From assembly GCF_009208105.1 (NCBI RefSeq), contig NZ_WFKL01000001.1:1984001-2048000 (forward strand): a stretch of DNA of 64,000 nucleotides. Direction: 5' to 3'. Below are positions 26,860 to 36,373 of this stretch, piece by piece. The position numbers and the translations under genes were made by a program. The notes under the pieces were generated by a model that worked only from the letters and a program-made list of their open reading frames with translations, was not told the origin of the DNA and did not search any database. The stretch is from Rouxiella sp. S1S-2 (GTDB lineage: Bacteria; Pseudomonadota; Gammaproteobacteria; Enterobacterales; Enterobacteriaceae). Each line of letters begins with the position of its first letter. Position 1 is the stretch's first letter.

Positions 26860-27780
26860 ATGTTAAAGTTTATTTTCCGCCGTTGTCTGGAAGCGATCCC
26901 GACGCTTTTCATTCTGATCACGATTTCGTTTTTTATGATGCGTCTTGCGCCGGGTAGCCCGTTTACCGGAGAGCGCAACCTTCCTCCAGAAGTGATGGCG
27001 AACATTGAGGCGAAATATCACCTTAATGACCCGATGTATAAGCAGTATTTCCACTATTTAGAGCAGTTGGCCAAGGGTGATTTCGGCCCGTCGTTTAAAT
27101 ATAAAGACTATAGCGTCAACGATTTGGTGGCCACCTCATTCCCGGTTTCGGCGAAGTTAGGACTGGCCGCATTTTTGCTGGCTATCGTTCTCGGCGTTTC
27201 CGCTGGCGTTATTGCCGCGCTTAATCAAAACACTAAATGGGACTATACGGTAATGGGCATTGCCATGACTGGGGTCGTTATCCCCAGTTTCGTGGTCGCC
27301 CCACTGTTGGTATTAGTCTTCTCCATCATGCTGAAATGGCTGCCTGGCGGCGGCTGGCACAACGGTGGATTCAAATATATGGTGCTGCCCATGGTGGCCC
27401 TGTCTCTGGCTTATATTGCCAGCATCGCGCGTATTACTCGTGGCTCGATGATTGAAGTGCTGCACTCCAACTTTATCCGCACCGCGCGCGCCAAGGGCCT
27501 GCCACTGCACCGGATTATTTTCCGTCATGCGCTTAAACCGGCCTTATTACCGGTGATTTCTTATATGGGACCGGCCTTTGTCGGGATCATTACCGGCTCA
27601 ATGGTGATTGAAAGTATTTATGGATTACCCGGTATCGGCCAGCTGTTTGTTAACGGTGCATTAAACCGTGACTACTCGTTGGTATTAAGCCTGACCATTT
27701 TGGTTGGCGCTTTAACGATTCTGTTTAACGCGATCGTCGACGTGCTGTACGCCGTTATCGATCCGAAAATCCGTTATTAA
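26860..27780 (+). CDS. oppB: OppB oligopeptide permease
   Basis: A 306-residue inner-membrane permease forming half of the Opp channel. The N-terminal membrane helix is at residues 9-30, and about five more follow. The EAA-type loop ARAKGLPLHRIIFRHALKP sits near residue 210. SIYGLPGIGQLFVNGALNRDYSLV near 250-275 is typical of DppB/OppB permeases. It follows oppA by 95 bp containing the hairpin, with GAGTAACACGC-type sequence but no strong Shine-Dalgarno. Confidence 0.96.
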   Translation: MLKFIFRRCLEAIPTLFILITISFFMMRLAPGSPFTGERNLPPEVMANIEAKYHLNDPMYKQYFHYLEQLAKGDFGPSFKYKDYSVNDLVATSFPVSAKLGLAAFLLAIVLGVSAGVIAALNQNTKWDYTVMGIAMTGVVIPSFVVAPLLVLVFSIMLKWLPGGGWHNGGFKYMVLPMVALSLAYIASIARITRGSMIEVLHSNFIRTARAKGLPLHRIIFRHALKPALLPVISYMGPAFVGIITGSMVIESIYGLPGIGQLFVNGALNRDYSLVLSLTILVGALTILFNAIVDVLYAVIDPKIRY

Positions 27781-27795
27781 TGCTGGAGCACGCCA

Positions 27796-28707
27796 ATGAT
27801 GTTAACTAAGAAAAAAAGCAGCGAAGCTCTGGAAAACTTCACAGAGAAGCTGGAAATAGAAGGGCGCAGCCTCTGGCAAGACGCCCGCCGTCGTTTTATT
27901 CACAACCGCGCGGCCGTCGCAAGCCTGGCGGTACTGCTGGTGATTGCCCTGTTTGTAACCTTTGCGCCCATGCTGGCACATTTCCGCTACGACGATACTG
28001 ACTGGAATATGATGTCGGCCGCACCGGACATGTCTTCCGGCCACTACTTCGGTACAGACTCCTCAGGCCGTGACCTGCTTGTGCGCGTAGCCATCGGTGG
28101 ACGAATTTCTCTGCTGGTCGGCGTCTCTGCGGCATTTGTCGCGGTTATTCTGGGTACGCTTTACGGGTCTATTTCAGGTTATCTGGGCGGTAAAACCGAC
28201 TCGGCAATGATGCGTCTGCTTGAAATACTCAACTCTTTCCCGTTCATGTTTTTCGTTATTCTGCTGGTCACCTTCTTTGGTCAAAATATCTTCCTGATTT
28301 TTGTCGCCATCGGCATGGTTTCCTGGCTGGACATGGCGCGTATCGTTCGTGGCCAAACCCTGAGCCTCAAACGCAAAGAGTTTATTGAAGCGGCACTGGT
28401 GAGCGGCGTGTCAACCCGCAACATCGTGCTGCGTCATATCGTGCCGAATGTACTGGGCGTAGTCGTGGTTTACGCCTCGCTGCTGGTGCCAAGCATGATC
28501 TTGTTTGAATCGTTCCTGAGCTTCTTGGGCTTGGGTACGCAGGAGCCGTTAAGCAGCTGGGGCGCACTGCTCAGCGACGGCGCCAACTCGATGGAAGTTT
28601 CACCGTGGCTGCTGTTTTTCCCGGCAGGTTTCTTGGTGATCACCCTGTTTTGTTTCAACTTTATCGGCGACGGGCTGCGTGATGCGCTCGATCCGAAAGA
28701 TCGTTAA
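27796..28707 (+). CDS. oppC: OppC oligopeptide permease
   Basis: A 303-residue partner permease of OppB. A long N-terminal cytoplasmic stretch (EALENFTEKLEIEGRSLWQDA) precedes the first membrane helix at about 38-60. The periplasmic motif YFGTDSSGRDLLVRVAIGGR and the EAA loop EAALVSGVSTRNIVLRHIVPN are present. TGGAG precedes ATGATG at 27796, and either ATG may start translation. Spacing to oppB is 15 bp. Confidence 0.96.
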   Translation: MMLTKKKSSEALENFTEKLEIEGRSLWQDARRRFIHNRAAVASLAVLLVIALFVTFAPMLAHFRYDDTDWNMMSAAPDMSSGHYFGTDSSGRDLLVRVAIGGRISLLVGVSAAFVAVILGTLYGSISGYLGGKTDSAMMRLLEILNSFPFMFFVILLVTFFGQNIFLIFVAIGMVSWLDMARIVRGQTLSLKRKEFIEAALVSGVSTRNIVLRHIVPNVLGVVVVYASLLVPSMILFESFLSFLGLGTQEPLSSWGALLSDGANSMEVSPWLLFFPAGFLVITLFCFNFIGDGLRDALDPKDR

Positions 28708-28715
28708 GGAGTGCG

Positions 28716-29741
28716 ATGATGAGCACCATTGAACATAGCAATAGCACTCCGCAGGCCGCCAATTCCAATGCGGCACCTATTCTGTTGGATGTTAAAGACC
28801 TGCGCGTGACCTTTGGCACGCCAGACGGCGACGTGACGGCGGTTAACGATTTGAACTTTGACCTGCGCGCCGGTGAAACGCTGGGTATCGTCGGTGAGTC
28901 GGGTTCAGGTAAATCACAGACTGCTTTTGCGCTGATGGGCCTGTTGGCCAGCAACGGAAGGATTGGCGGATCGGCTAAATTTAACGGCCGCGAGATCCTC
29001 AACCTGCCGCCAAAGCAGTTAAACAAGCTGCGTGCCGAGCAGATCTCGATGATTTTCCAGGACCCGATGACCTCATTAAATCCTTATATGAAGGTCGGCG
29101 AGCAGCTGATGGAGGTGCTGATTCAGCACAAACACATGAGCCGCTCAGAAGCATTTGAAGGTTCTGTGCGCATGCTCGACGCCGTGAAAATGCCTGAAGC
29201 GCGTAAGCGTATGAAGATGTACCCGCATGAGTTTTCAGGCGGCATGCGTCAGCGTGTAATGATAGCGATGGCACTGCTGTGCAGTCCTAAACTGTTGATC
29301 GCCGACGAACCGACGACCGCACTGGACGTGACCGTTCAGGCGCAGATCATGACGCTGCTTAACGAACTGAAAAGAGAGTTCAACACCGCCATTATCATGA
29401 TTACCCATGACCTGGGCGTGGTGGCAGGCATTTGCGACAAAGTGCTGGTGATGTATGCCGGGCGCACCATGGAGTACGGTCAGGCACGCGACGTGTTTTA
29501 TCGCCCGAGCCACCCTTATTCCATTGGCCTGCTTAAAGCGGTACCACGTCTGGACGCCGAGGGCGAAGCGATGCTGACTATCCCCGGCAACCCGCCTAAC
29601 CTACTGCGTTTGCCAAAAGGTTGTCCGTTCCAGCCGCGCTGCCAGTACGCAACCGAAATTTGTACGACCACGCCGTCGCTTGAGCACTTTGGCGAAGGCC
29701 GCATGCGCGCCTGCTTTAAGCCAGTGGAGGAGCTAGTATGA
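28716..29741 (+). CDS. oppD: OppD oligopeptide-transport ATPase
   Basis: A 341-residue ABC ATPase powering oligopeptide uptake. Walker [10 protein letters not shown] near residue 64, Q-loop MIFQDPMTSLNP, signature FSGGMRQRVMIAMAL, Walker [15 protein letters not shown]-loop MITHDLGVV. The C-terminal cysteine region GCPFQPRCQYATEIC near 307-321 is typical of the family. AAGGAG lies upstream. Two tandem ATG codons (28716, 28719) are possible starts, the second with better spacing. The end overlaps oppF by four bases. Confidence 0.96.
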   Translation: MMSTIEHSNSTPQAANSNAAPILLDVKDLRVTFGTPDGDVTAVNDLNFDLRAGETLGIVGESGSGKSQTAFALMGLLASNGRIGGSAKFNGREILNLPPKQLNKLRAEQISMIFQDPMTSLNPYMKVGEQLMEVLIQHKHMSRSEAFEGSVRMLDAVKMPEARKRMKMYPHEFSGGMRQRVMIAMALLCSPKLLIADEPTTALDVTVQAQIMTLLNELKREFNTAIIMITHDLGVVAGICDKVLVMYAGRTMEYGQARDVFYRPSHPYSIGLLKAVPRLDAEGEAMLTIPGNPPNLLRLPKGCPFQPRCQYATEICTTTPSLEHFGEGRMRACFKPVEELV

Positions 29742-30775
29742 GTGAAGTCACCCCTGTAATCCCTTCTACAGACGCCGCGCCCGAAGTGACGAGAAAAGTG
29801 TTGCTTGAAGTCGCCGATTTGAAAGTACATTTCGACATTAAAGATGGCAAGCAGTGGTTTTGGCAGCCGTCAAAAACCCTGAAAGCAGTTGATGGCGTGA
29901 CCCTGCGCCTGTACGAGGGCGAAACGCTGGGCGTGGTCGGTGAGTCGGGCTGTGGAAAATCAACCTTTGCGCGTGCGCTGATAGGTCTGGTCAAGGCCAC
30001 CGACGGGCACGTTGCCTGGTTGGGCAAAGACTTGCTGAATATGTCGGACGCCGAATGGCGCAGTACGCGCAGCGATATTCAGATGATCTTCCAGGATCCG
30101 CTGGCCTCGCTTAATCCTCGTATGAATATCGGTGAGATCATCGCCGAGCCGCTGCGTACCTATTATCCTAAAATGCCTAAATTGCAGGTGAAAGAGAAGG
30201 TGAAGGCGATGATGTTGAAGGTGGGGCTGCTGCCTAACCTGATCAACCGTTATCCGCACGAATTCTCCGGCGGTCAGTGTCAGCGTATCGGTATTGCGCG
30301 CGCGCTGATCCTTGAGCCTAAACTGGTGATTTGTGACGAGCCGGTGTCCGCGCTGGATGTGTCGATTCAGGCACAGGTGGTTAACCTGCTGCAACAGCTG
30401 CAGCGCGAGATGGGGCTGTCGCTTATCTTTATCGCCCATGACTTGGCGGTAGTGAAGCACATTTCTGACCGCGTACTGGTGATGTATCTGGGGCATGCCG
30501 TGGAGCTTGGCACCTATGACGAGGTGTACCACAATCCGCTGCACCCTTATACCCGTGCGTTGATGTCGGCGGTGCCGGTGCCTGACCCGGACAAAGAGCG
30601 TAATAAGACCATTCAGCTGCTGGAAGGGGAGTTACCTTCCCCCATCAATCCGCCATCTGGCTGCGTATTCCGCACGCGTTGCCCGATTGCCGGACCTGAG
30701 TGTGCCAAAACGCGTCCACTGCTTGAGGGCAGCTTCCGCCATGCGGTGTCGTGTCTTAAGGTCGATCCGCTCTAA
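29738..30775 (+). CDS. oppF: OppF oligopeptide-transport ATPase
   Basis: A 345-residue second ATPase of the Opp importer, forming a heterodimer with OppD. Walker A GESGCGKST near residue 67, Q-loop MIFQDPLASLNP, signature FSGGQCQRIGIARAL, Walker B LVICDEPVSALDV, H-loop FIAHDLAVV, and the C-terminal Cys-containing GCVFRTRCPIAGPEC. It starts in an ATGA overlap with oppD and is the last opp gene, followed by a strong terminator. Confidence 0.96.
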   Translation: MSEVTPVIPSTDAAPEVTRKVLLEVADLKVHFDIKDGKQWFWQPSKTLKAVDGVTLRLYEGETLGVVGESGCGKSTFARALIGLVKATDGHVAWLGKDLLNMSDAEWRSTRSDIQMIFQDPLASLNPRMNIGEIIAEPLRTYYPKMPKLQVKEKVKAMMLKVGLLPNLINRYPHEFSGGQCQRIGIARALILEPKLVICDEPVSALDVSIQAQVVNLLQQLQREMGLSLIFIAHDLAVVKHISDRVLVMYLGHAVELGTYDEVYHNPLHPYTRALMSAVPVPDPDKERNKTIQLLEGELPSPINPPSGCVFRTRCPIAGPECAKTRPLLEGSFRHAVSCLKVDPL

Positions 30776-30810
30776 TTAACTGCAGTAAGCCTTTAGTGGA
30801 TTGAAGTCAT

Positions 30811-30843
30811 AAAAAACCCCGCAGCAATTGGCGGGGTTTTTCT
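30811..30843. terminator. Bidirectional terminator between oppF and yciU
   Basis: Stem AAACCCCGC/GCGGGGTTT (30814-30839) with flanking A and T runs, 36 bp after the oppF stop. It also faces the convergent yciU. Confidence 0.88.
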
Positions 30844-30896
30844 TAATCTGCATCTGCGGCTGATGAATGTTCAGCAGGCAGAATGAAGTCTGGAAA

Positions 30897-31220
30897 TCAC
30901 TCTTTCCACAGAATATGGCACAGTTTATGGTCTTTTTCGCGACACAGCAGCACGCGGGCAAAGACGTCATTGATAGGCTCGCCGTCTGCGTCGCCCAGTC
31001 CAATCACCACTTCGGCGAAGAAATCAGGATTCAAGTCGAAGTCTACGTGTTCAACCCAGTCTTCGGCAGGGTCGTAAAGCTCTGCGCCACCGCGTTCTTC
31101 AAACTGCAGGTTAAAGATAAGGATATCTGCGGGATCCAGGTTATCTCCGGCCAGTTCGAGGAAGATGTCGTAAGCTTGCTCAAGGGTTTCGTCTTCGGTC
31201 AGGCGATTATTCAGATCCAT
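30897..31220 (-). CDS. yciU: YciU, UPF0263 acidic protein
   Basis: A 107-residue acidic protein of unknown function with the conserved [21 protein letters not shown]-terminal stretch and a C-terminus [11 protein letters not shown] role as DNA mimic has been suggested for such acidic proteins but is not shown. I took the ATG at 31220 (MDLNNRLTE), preceded by GAGAAG, which fits the family start. An extension of eleven codons upstream looks unrelated. It lies between oppF and clsA as in E. coli. Confidence 0.92.
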   Translation of the reverse strand: MDLNNRLTEDETLEQAYDIFLELAGDNLDPADILIFNLQFEERGGAELYDPAEDWVEHVDFDLNPDFFAEVVIGLGDADGEPINDVFARVLLCREKDHKLCHILWKE

Positions 31221-31251
31221 ATTCTTCTCATTCAATAGTGTGTGGTGTGAC

Positions 31252-31277
31252 AAGCAGCCGACCGGAGCCGGCTGCTT
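31252..31277 (-). terminator. Hairpin after clsA
   Basis: Stem AAGCAGCCG/CGGCTGCTT with an 8-base loop lies 36 bp past the clsA stop. The minus-strand tail has only two T residues, so it may be a weak terminator or a stabilising hairpin. Confidence 0.5.
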
Positions 31278-31313
31278 ATGACATTACCTATTAGAACATT
31301 CTCGGTGCCGATT

Positions 31314-32774
31314 TTACAGTAATGGACTGAAAAAGTAGAACAGGCGTTCAACGATGCGATGCCAGAATGGACGCTTGAGCCACTCTTTAGGGTCAAGAAG
31401 GCGCGAGCGGGCGAGATAATCTTCCTGCACGACGGCCAAATCGCCGCCAAATCCGGCGTCATCAATGACCAGTGTTATCTCGAAGTTAAGCCATAGGCTT
31501 CGCATATCAAGATTTACTGTACCAACAAGGCTAAGCTGCCCGTCGACCAGGATGCTCTTGGTGTGCAGCAGCCCGCCCTCAAACTGATAGATTTTAACCC
31601 CGGCTTCGAGCAATTCGTTAAAGAACGCGCGGCTTGCCCAGTTCACCATCATTGAATCATTTTTCATCGGCAAGATAATGCTGACATCAACGCCGCGCTG
31701 TGCCGCGGTGCAAATGGCGTGCAGCAGGTCATCGCTCGGGACGAGATAAGGCGTGGTCATCACCAGCTGTTCGCGTGAAGAATAGCAGGCGGTGAGCAGG
31801 GCCTGATGAATCATGTCCTCAGGGAAACCTGGCCCTGAGGCAATGACCTGAATTGTGTGGCCGCTTTCCTGCTCAAACGGCATCTGATTGACGTCAGGTT
31901 CCGGCGGCAGAATGCGTCGTCCGGTTTCAATTTCCCAGTCACACGAGTAGACAATACCCATCGTTGTGGCAACCGGTCCTTCCATGCGGGCCATTAAATC
32001 AACCCACTGACCCACACCCGCGTCCTGCTTGAAGAAACGTGGATCTACCATGTTCATACTGCCGGTGTAGGCAACATAGTTGTCTATCAACACCACTTTG
32101 CGGTGCTGGCGCAGATCCATGCGGCGCAGGAATACGCGGAACAGGTTAACCTTTAGCGCTTCGACCACTTCAATGCCAGCATTGCGCATCATCGCGGGAT
32201 AAGGGCTACGGAAAAACTGCAGGCTTCCGGCTGAATCAAGCATTAAACGGCAGTGAACGCCGCGTCTGGATGCGGCCATCAGCGATTCGGCAACCTGATC
32301 GACCAGTCCACCAGGTTGCCAAATATAGAACACCATTTCGATGTTGTGCCGTGCAAGCTCGATGTCACGCATAATGGATTTCAGCGTGTCGTCGCTGGTG
32401 GTCAGCAGCTGTAGCTGATTACCCTTGACCCCGGCAATGCCCTGACGGCGCTCGCAAAGTTGGAACAGTGATTTGGCGACATCGCTGTTTTCACTGGCAA
32501 AAATTCGATGACAGCCCTTCAGGTCGTTGAGCCAGCGCGCCGTTGAAGGCCACATAGCCTTTGCGCGCTCCGCCCGACGTTTGCCCAAATGAAGTTCGCC
32601 AAACGACAGATAAGCAATGATCCCTACCAGAGGAATAATGAAAATTATCAGTAACCAGGCCATTGCGGAAGGAACCGCGCGGCGCTTCATTAAAATGCGT
32701 AACGTTACGCCAGCAATTATTAACCAATAACCAAAGACGATGAGCCAACTGATTACTGTATAAAATGTTGTCAT
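31314..32774 (-). CDS. clsA: Cardiolipin synthase A
   Basis: A 486-residue inner-membrane phospholipase-D-type enzyme that joins two phosphatidylglycerols to cardiolipin and glycerol. Two N-terminal membrane helices at about 5-28 and 38-58. Two HKD motifs: [19 protein letters not shown] near residue 220 and [20 protein letters not shown] near 400, each with intact His, Lys and Asp and the downstream Gly-Ser/Thr and Asn. Length equals E. coli ClsA. The position between yciU and yciY is conserved. E. coli kch is missing here. Confidence 0.97.
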   Translation of the reverse strand: MTTFYTVISWLIVFGYWLIIAGVTLRILMKRRAVPSAMAWLLIIFIIPLVGIIAYLSFGELHLGKRRAERAKAMWPSTARWLNDLKGCHRIFASENSDVAKSLFQLCERRQGIAGVKGNQLQLLTTSDDTLKSIMRDIELARHNIEMVFYIWQPGGLVDQVAESLMAASRRGVHCRLMLDSAGSLQFFRSPYPAMMRNAGIEVVEALKVNLFRVFLRRMDLRQHRKVVLIDNYVAYTGSMNMVDPRFFKQDAGVGQWVDLMARMEGPVATTMGIVYSCDWEIETGRRILPPEPDVNQMPFEQESGHTIQVIASGPGFPEDMIHQALLTACYSSREQLVMTTPYLVPSDDLLHAICTAAQRGVDVSIILPMKNDSMMVNWASRAFFNELLEAGVKIYQFEGGLLHTKSILVDGQLSLVGTVNLDMRSLWLNFEITLVIDDAGFGGDLAVVQEDYLARSRLLDPKEWLKRPFWHRIVERLFYFFSPLL

Positions 32775-33018
32775 AGGGGCGAAAAATCCTGTTCGCGAGC
32801 AATCTGGTGAGTTTACGCAGAGTGAATCAAAGGATAAACCTTATATATAATTTTATCTGCAGCTTCAATCAGCTAGCTCTGATTGAATTGTCGGCAAAGT
32901 TAATAATCTGCAGTAGCCTGTAATTAAGCGTAGCTAAAACTATCAATAACAGGTCAAGGTTGATCTATAATGTTGACGCTATTTGCACAGAGGCCCTTTA
33001 TAAAGGAATATTTGTTGT

Positions 33019-33195
33019 ATGAAACGCAGTAGAAATGAAGTTGGCCGGTGGCGTATGCAGCGTCAATCTCAGAGGCGGAAAAACCGTTGGCTTGAGGGCC
33101 AGTCGCGACGTTATCGCCATATTTATCGTATTCGGGCGATCCACTCTCTGCAACACCAGCGACTCAGTTTGTATACCGTTATTAACGAATGGTAA
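33019..33195 (+). CDS. yciY: YciY small basic protein
   Basis: A 58-residue, very basic peptide beginning MKRSRNEVGRWRMQRQSQRR and continuing KNRWLEGQSRRYRHIYRIR. This matches my memory of E. coli YciY (MKRSRTEVGRWRMQRQ...), which also lies upstream of and divergent from cls. AAGGA is 11 bases upstream of the ATG. The function is unknown. The N-terminal half is conserved and the C-terminal tail diverges. Confidence 0.85.
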   Translation: MKRSRNEVGRWRMQRQSQRRKNRWLEGQSRRYRHIYRIRAIHSLQHQRLSLYTVINEW

Positions 33196-33262
33196 GTCCA
33201 ATTGGGCGCGTAATGCGCCTTTTCACGGGTCCTCCCTGCGTATCCTCTTTATTGTTTCAGCC

Positions 33263-33424
33263 CTATCGATCGTTTTTGCGAAACAGAGCACCGCATTTGG
33301 GGCAAACCAGCGTAGCATTTTTGCGCACCTTCACGCTTATCTGCTCGGTTGTTGCCTGACATTCAGGGCAAACGACCTTGGTAGTTTTACTGGTCAAAAA
33401 CTTCAATCCGTCGAAGAATGACAT
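33263..33424 (-). CDS. Small zinc-ribbon protein
   Basis: A 53-residue protein with a four-cysteine zinc ribbon: VCPEC at residues 18-22 and VCPKCG at 40-45. The N-terminus MSFFDGLKFLTSKTTK and the basic C-terminus are typical of small enterobacterial zinc-binding proteins, perhaps of the YnfU kind. GAGG is about 10 bases before the ATG. The function is unknown. It is convergent with yciY and lies between that gene and yciI. Confidence 0.78.
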   Translation of the reverse strand: MSFFDGLKFLTSKTTKVVCPECQATTEQISVKVRKNATLVCPKCGALFRKNDR

Positions 33425-33511
33425 AATTGCGTAACCTCACTGGTTGGGGTAATCAGTTTACCACGTAAGCAAGAGGTTAGCTTGGCACTTCAGATTAAGA
33501 TTAAATTAAAA

Positions 33512-33532
33512 GAAGCAGGGTGGACCTGCTTC
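33512..33532 (-). terminator. Intrinsic terminator after yciI
   Basis: On the minus strand, stem GAAGCAGG/CCTGCTTC is followed by TTTTAATTT. It lies about 60 bp past the yciI stop. Confidence 0.78.
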
Positions 33533-33589
33533 AGAGAAAAGGGACATTTCACGTCATAGCGAACGTTGTAGACAGTGTATTAAGCTGGT

Positions 33590-33886
33590 TTAGAGAGTCT
33601 TTTTAAACGGTTTGACAGTCACTTTGTGGTAAACGCCCGCCAACATGTAGGGATCAACCTCAGCCCAGCTCTTGGCGGCTTCGAGGGTTTCGAACTCCGC
33701 AATGACCAGTGAACCTGTCATGCCCGCATCGCCAGGCTCCTCGCTGTCAATAGCCGGAAGCGGTCCGGCCACCAGTACGCGGCCATCTGCTTTCAAGTTT
33801 TGCAGACGCTCAAGATGCGCAGGACGCGCGATGCGTCTTTTTTCCAGAGAGTGGGGAACATCTTCAGAATAAATCATGTAAAGCAT
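33590..33886 (-). CDS. yciI: YciI-family protein
   Basis: A 98-residue ferredoxin-like alpha/beta-barrel protein of the YCII family. Conserved: [17 protein letters not shown] near residues 13-29, VLVAGPLPA near 37-45, [28 protein letters not shown] near 60-87. The His-Asp pair proposed as active site in the family (His in PAHL, Asp in EVDPY) is present. No reaction is established in enterobacteria. It is divergent from tonB, as in E. coli. Confidence 0.94.
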   Translation of the reverse strand: MLYMIYSEDVPHSLEKRRIARPAHLERLQNLKADGRVLVAGPLPAIDSEEPGDAGMTGSLVIAEFETLEAAKSWAEVDPYMLAGVYHKVTVKPFKKTL

Positions 33887-34014
33887 GGCTCACCTTATCT
33901 TTTGTTGTAAAAATATCGAACAGTCGCAAACGAATTCGATCTTATGAGGTCAATTACAATAACCAAACCCCGGGCTTTGCGAAAGAGGCCAGAATGAATC
34001 AAAAGTGCAGTATT

Positions 34015-34029
34015 TGAGAATAGTTTTCA
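34015..34029. promoter_or_regulatory. Fur-type site upstream of tonB
   Basis: TGAGAA-TAG-TTTTCA keeps the 6-3-6 Fur layout with one mismatch between halves, about 70 bp upstream of the tonB ATG. tonB is Fur-repressed in E. coli. A -10-like TATGAT lies at 34043-34048. Confidence 0.7.
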
Positions 34030-34095
34030 TCTGCTTATTGAATATGATTGCTATTTGCATTTACACTTGCGGCTTCACGGGGAAATTGAATCACT

Positions 34096-34884
34096 ATGCA
34101 GCCAAGAGCGATGTCTTTAACTAATGCCATGCCGTTAAAAAAACAGTCAATTATTCGCAAAGTAACTCTGCCGGCCATCCTGTCCATCGGCATACACGCT
34201 GCCGTCATCGCGGCTTTACTGTATGTCACTATTACTGACGCCGTTAAGATGCCGAAGCAAGAAGAACACGTCATGAGCGTGACTATGGTGAATCCTGAAA
34301 CGTTTGCTCCGCCACCAACGCCACAGCCTGAGGTGCAACCGCAGCCTGAACCGGAGCCAGAACCCGAGATTAAGCCCGAGCCTGTGGTGACACAGCCTGT
34401 TGCCGTGCCTTTGCCTGAGCCAAAACCGAAGCCTAAGCCGAAACCCAAACCGGAGAAAAAACCGGTCGAGAAACCGAAGCCTAAGCCGCATCCTCAGCCG
34501 AAGCCGGTTGAGAAAACGCAGGAGGTTGCCAAGGCAGAGTCTGCGCCCTTGTCATCGCAGAAAGCACCGCTTGCACCTGCGACAAAGCCTGCCGCGCAGA
34601 CAACCGGCAGCAGCAGTGGTCCCCGACCGCTTGACAGAACTAAGCCGCAGTATCCCGCGCGTGCCTATGCGTTGCGCATTGAAGGGCGCGTGAAAGTTCA
34701 GTTCGACGTTGACAGCGACGGTCGCGTAGACAACATCCGCATCCTGTCGGCCGAGCCGCGCAATATGTTTGAACGAGAAGTGAAAATGGCGATGAACAAG
34801 TGGCGTTATGAGGCTAAAGAGGCCAAAAATCTGACGGTAACGCTGGTATTTAAAATGAACGGCAGCGGTGGCGTAGAGGAGTAA
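34096..34884 (+). CDS. tonB: TonB energy-transducing protein
   Basis: A 262-residue periplasm-spanning protein that passes proton-motive force from ExbBD to outer-membrane receptors for siderophores, haem and B12. It has an N-terminal membrane anchor with the conserved His in [17 protein letters not shown], then a Pro-Glu segment and Pro-Lys repeats at about 75-150, and the C-terminal domain (~185-262) [21 protein letters not shown] and [22 protein letters not shown] codons at 34096, 34111 and 34129 are all possible; I kept the first, though the start is uncertain by up to 11 residues. A Fur-type site and a terminator flank it. Confidence 0.96.
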   Translation: MQPRAMSLTNAMPLKKQSIIRKVTLPAILSIGIHAAVIAALLYVTITDAVKMPKQEEHVMSVTMVNPETFAPPPTPQPEVQPQPEPEPEPEIKPEPVVTQPVAVPLPEPKPKPKPKPKPEKKPVEKPKPKPHPQPKPVEKTQEVAKAESAPLSSQKAPLAPATKPAAQTTGSSSGPRPLDRTKPQYPARAYALRIEGRVKVQFDVDSDGRVDNIRILSAEPRNMFEREVKMAMNKWRYEAKEAKNLTVTLVFKMNGSGGVEE

Positions 34885-34913
34885 TCTTTCTCACTTAATA
34901 CCGCATCTTTTAT

Positions 34914-34944
34914 AAGGGATAAAACTTTGGTTTATCCCTTTTTT
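34914..34944 (+). terminator. Intrinsic terminator after tonB
   Basis: Stem AAGGGATAAA/TTTATCCCTT with a 7-base loop and a T run to 34944, 30 bp past the tonB stop. Confidence 0.87.
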
Positions 34945-35077
34945 ATTATTAGTGTCAAATACGTATTATAATTACTCAGAGTTCTCTGCCATTACTCCCA
35001 CCATTTTTTATTCCTTGATGATATTTTTTTAAACACAGTCTCATTTATTGTCTATCCTCTAAAGTATCGATGGTTAT

Positions 35078-35109
35078 TTATGCTTATTATTTGTAATAAG
35101 TAAGCATAA
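35078..35109. repeat. AT-rich imperfect palindrome
   Basis: TTATGCTTATTA pairs with TAATAAGTAAGCATAA apart from a four-base bulge. It sits in the 355-bp tonB-to-membrane-protein interval, about 130 bp before the next ATG, and may be an operator. The remaining sequence of the interval is AT-rich and shows nothing else. Confidence 0.35.
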
Positions 35110-35240
35110 ATTATTGACGATCGCGTTATTTGTACTATCAATGCATATCCATTGCCGATTTTTAAATGATCTAGTCTGGTCATCAATGGGTTGCATCGAG
35201 AACTGTTGCTTTATGTCATTAATTTATAGAGGAAATAATT

Positions 35241-36278
35241 ATGACGCATCACGAACCCACTCTTTATCCATCTCCTGATGGGGTTGCTGCGGACGCATAC
35301 CGGACTCATTTGTTGAAACGTATTTCATGGGGTCCAGTATTCGCCGGCGTTATTTTGGCCATAGTGACGTACATGTTGCTTTCGATGCTCGGCACGGCAA
35401 TCGGCGCATCGACCGTCGATCCCCTGCAGGAAAATAATCCACTGAGTGGGCTGGGCACTGGCGCATTAATCTGGATGTTGGCCAACGTACTTATCTCGTA
35501 TGCGGTTGGCGGCTATGTTGCAGGCCGTCTGGCAAGTAGAGAGGGGGCATTTCACGGCGTGCTCTCCTGGGGCGTTGTGACGCTTATTTCGGCCTACATC
35601 GTGGCGATGCTGTTTAGCAGCGCCATCGGTGGCGCGATGAACGTGGCGGGTGAAGGCCTTAAAGCCGTTGGCAGCGGCATTGCCAGCGCAGTTCCACAGG
35701 CCGGTGGAATGGTTAAAAATCAGCTACAGCAGGCCAACATTAATCTCGACGATTTGCAAAATGAGCTAACCACCACGCTGCGGCAAACCGGAAAGCCTGA
35801 ACTCCAACCCGAAAACCTACAGCGTCAGGCGCAGGGCGAGGCTAACAAGGCAGAGGCGGCCGCCCAGTCAGGCAGTTCTCAGTCACCGGATCAGGACCTT
35901 AAGCAGTGGCTAAGTGGTGTCATTGAACGCGGAGACAGCACTTTGCAGGCGGCTGACCGCGACGCGCTGAAAAATATCATCAAGGCGCGTACCGGCAAAA
36001 CCGATCAGGAAGCTGATCAAATCGTGGATAAAGCCCAGCAGGCGTATGCTCAGGCTTATCAGAAATATCAGCAACTGAAGGCCGATGCAGAACAGAAAGC
36101 GCGGGAAGTTGCAGATAAAGCGGCGGCTGAGCTATCTAAAGCCAGCTGGTTTGCCTTTGTTCTGCTGGTCATTGGCGGCGTAGTGGCCGGATTTGCTGGC
36201 GAGTTGGGTCTGCGTACTCAAACTCATCGTGTGACTTATACCGATAGCACGCCAACGGATAGAAATTTAAAACGTTAA
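35241..36278 (+). CDS. Four-helix membrane protein with long amphipathic middle region
   Basis: A 345-residue protein I do not recognise as a named enterobacterial gene. Three hydrophobic segments at about 30-55, 74-95 and 106-128 and a fourth at 304-325 (WFAFVLLVIGGVVAGFAGELG). Between them, residues ~140-300 are soluble, rich in Gln, Ala, Lys and Asp, with likely coiled-coil stretches such as DKAQQAYAQAYQKYQQLKAD. The helix 1-3 block resembles small Gly-rich membrane proteins of unknown function. GAGG is upstream of the ATG. It is not in the E. coli tonB-yciA interval. Possible envelope-stress or structural role, but no function is assigned. Confidence 0.8.
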   Translation: MTHHEPTLYPSPDGVAADAYRTHLLKRISWGPVFAGVILAIVTYMLLSMLGTAIGASTVDPLQENNPLSGLGTGALIWMLANVLISYAVGGYVAGRLASREGAFHGVLSWGVVTLISAYIVAMLFSSAIGGAMNVAGEGLKAVGSGIASAVPQAGGMVKNQLQQANINLDDLQNELTTTLRQTGKPELQPENLQRQAQGEANKAEAAAQSGSSQSPDQDLKQWLSGVIERGDSTLQAADRDALKNIIKARTGKTDQEADQIVDKAQQAYAQAYQKYQQLKADAEQKAREVADKAAAELSKASWFAFVLLVIGGVVAGFAGELGLRTQTHRVTYTDSTPTDRNLKR

Positions 36279-36373
36279 CGTTGTAGCGTTAATCAAGGTA
36301 AGTGATAGGACTTATTCGCGGTCAAGTTATTGACCGCGAATAAAAGAGAGAGCGGGGCGGGGGCTTAATTCAA

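Noticed and set aside
34320..34560. Repetitive DNA in tonB as a possible repeat array or CRISPR
   Set aside because: The repeats are codons of the Pro-Glu and Pro-Lys spacer of TonB, without unique spacers.
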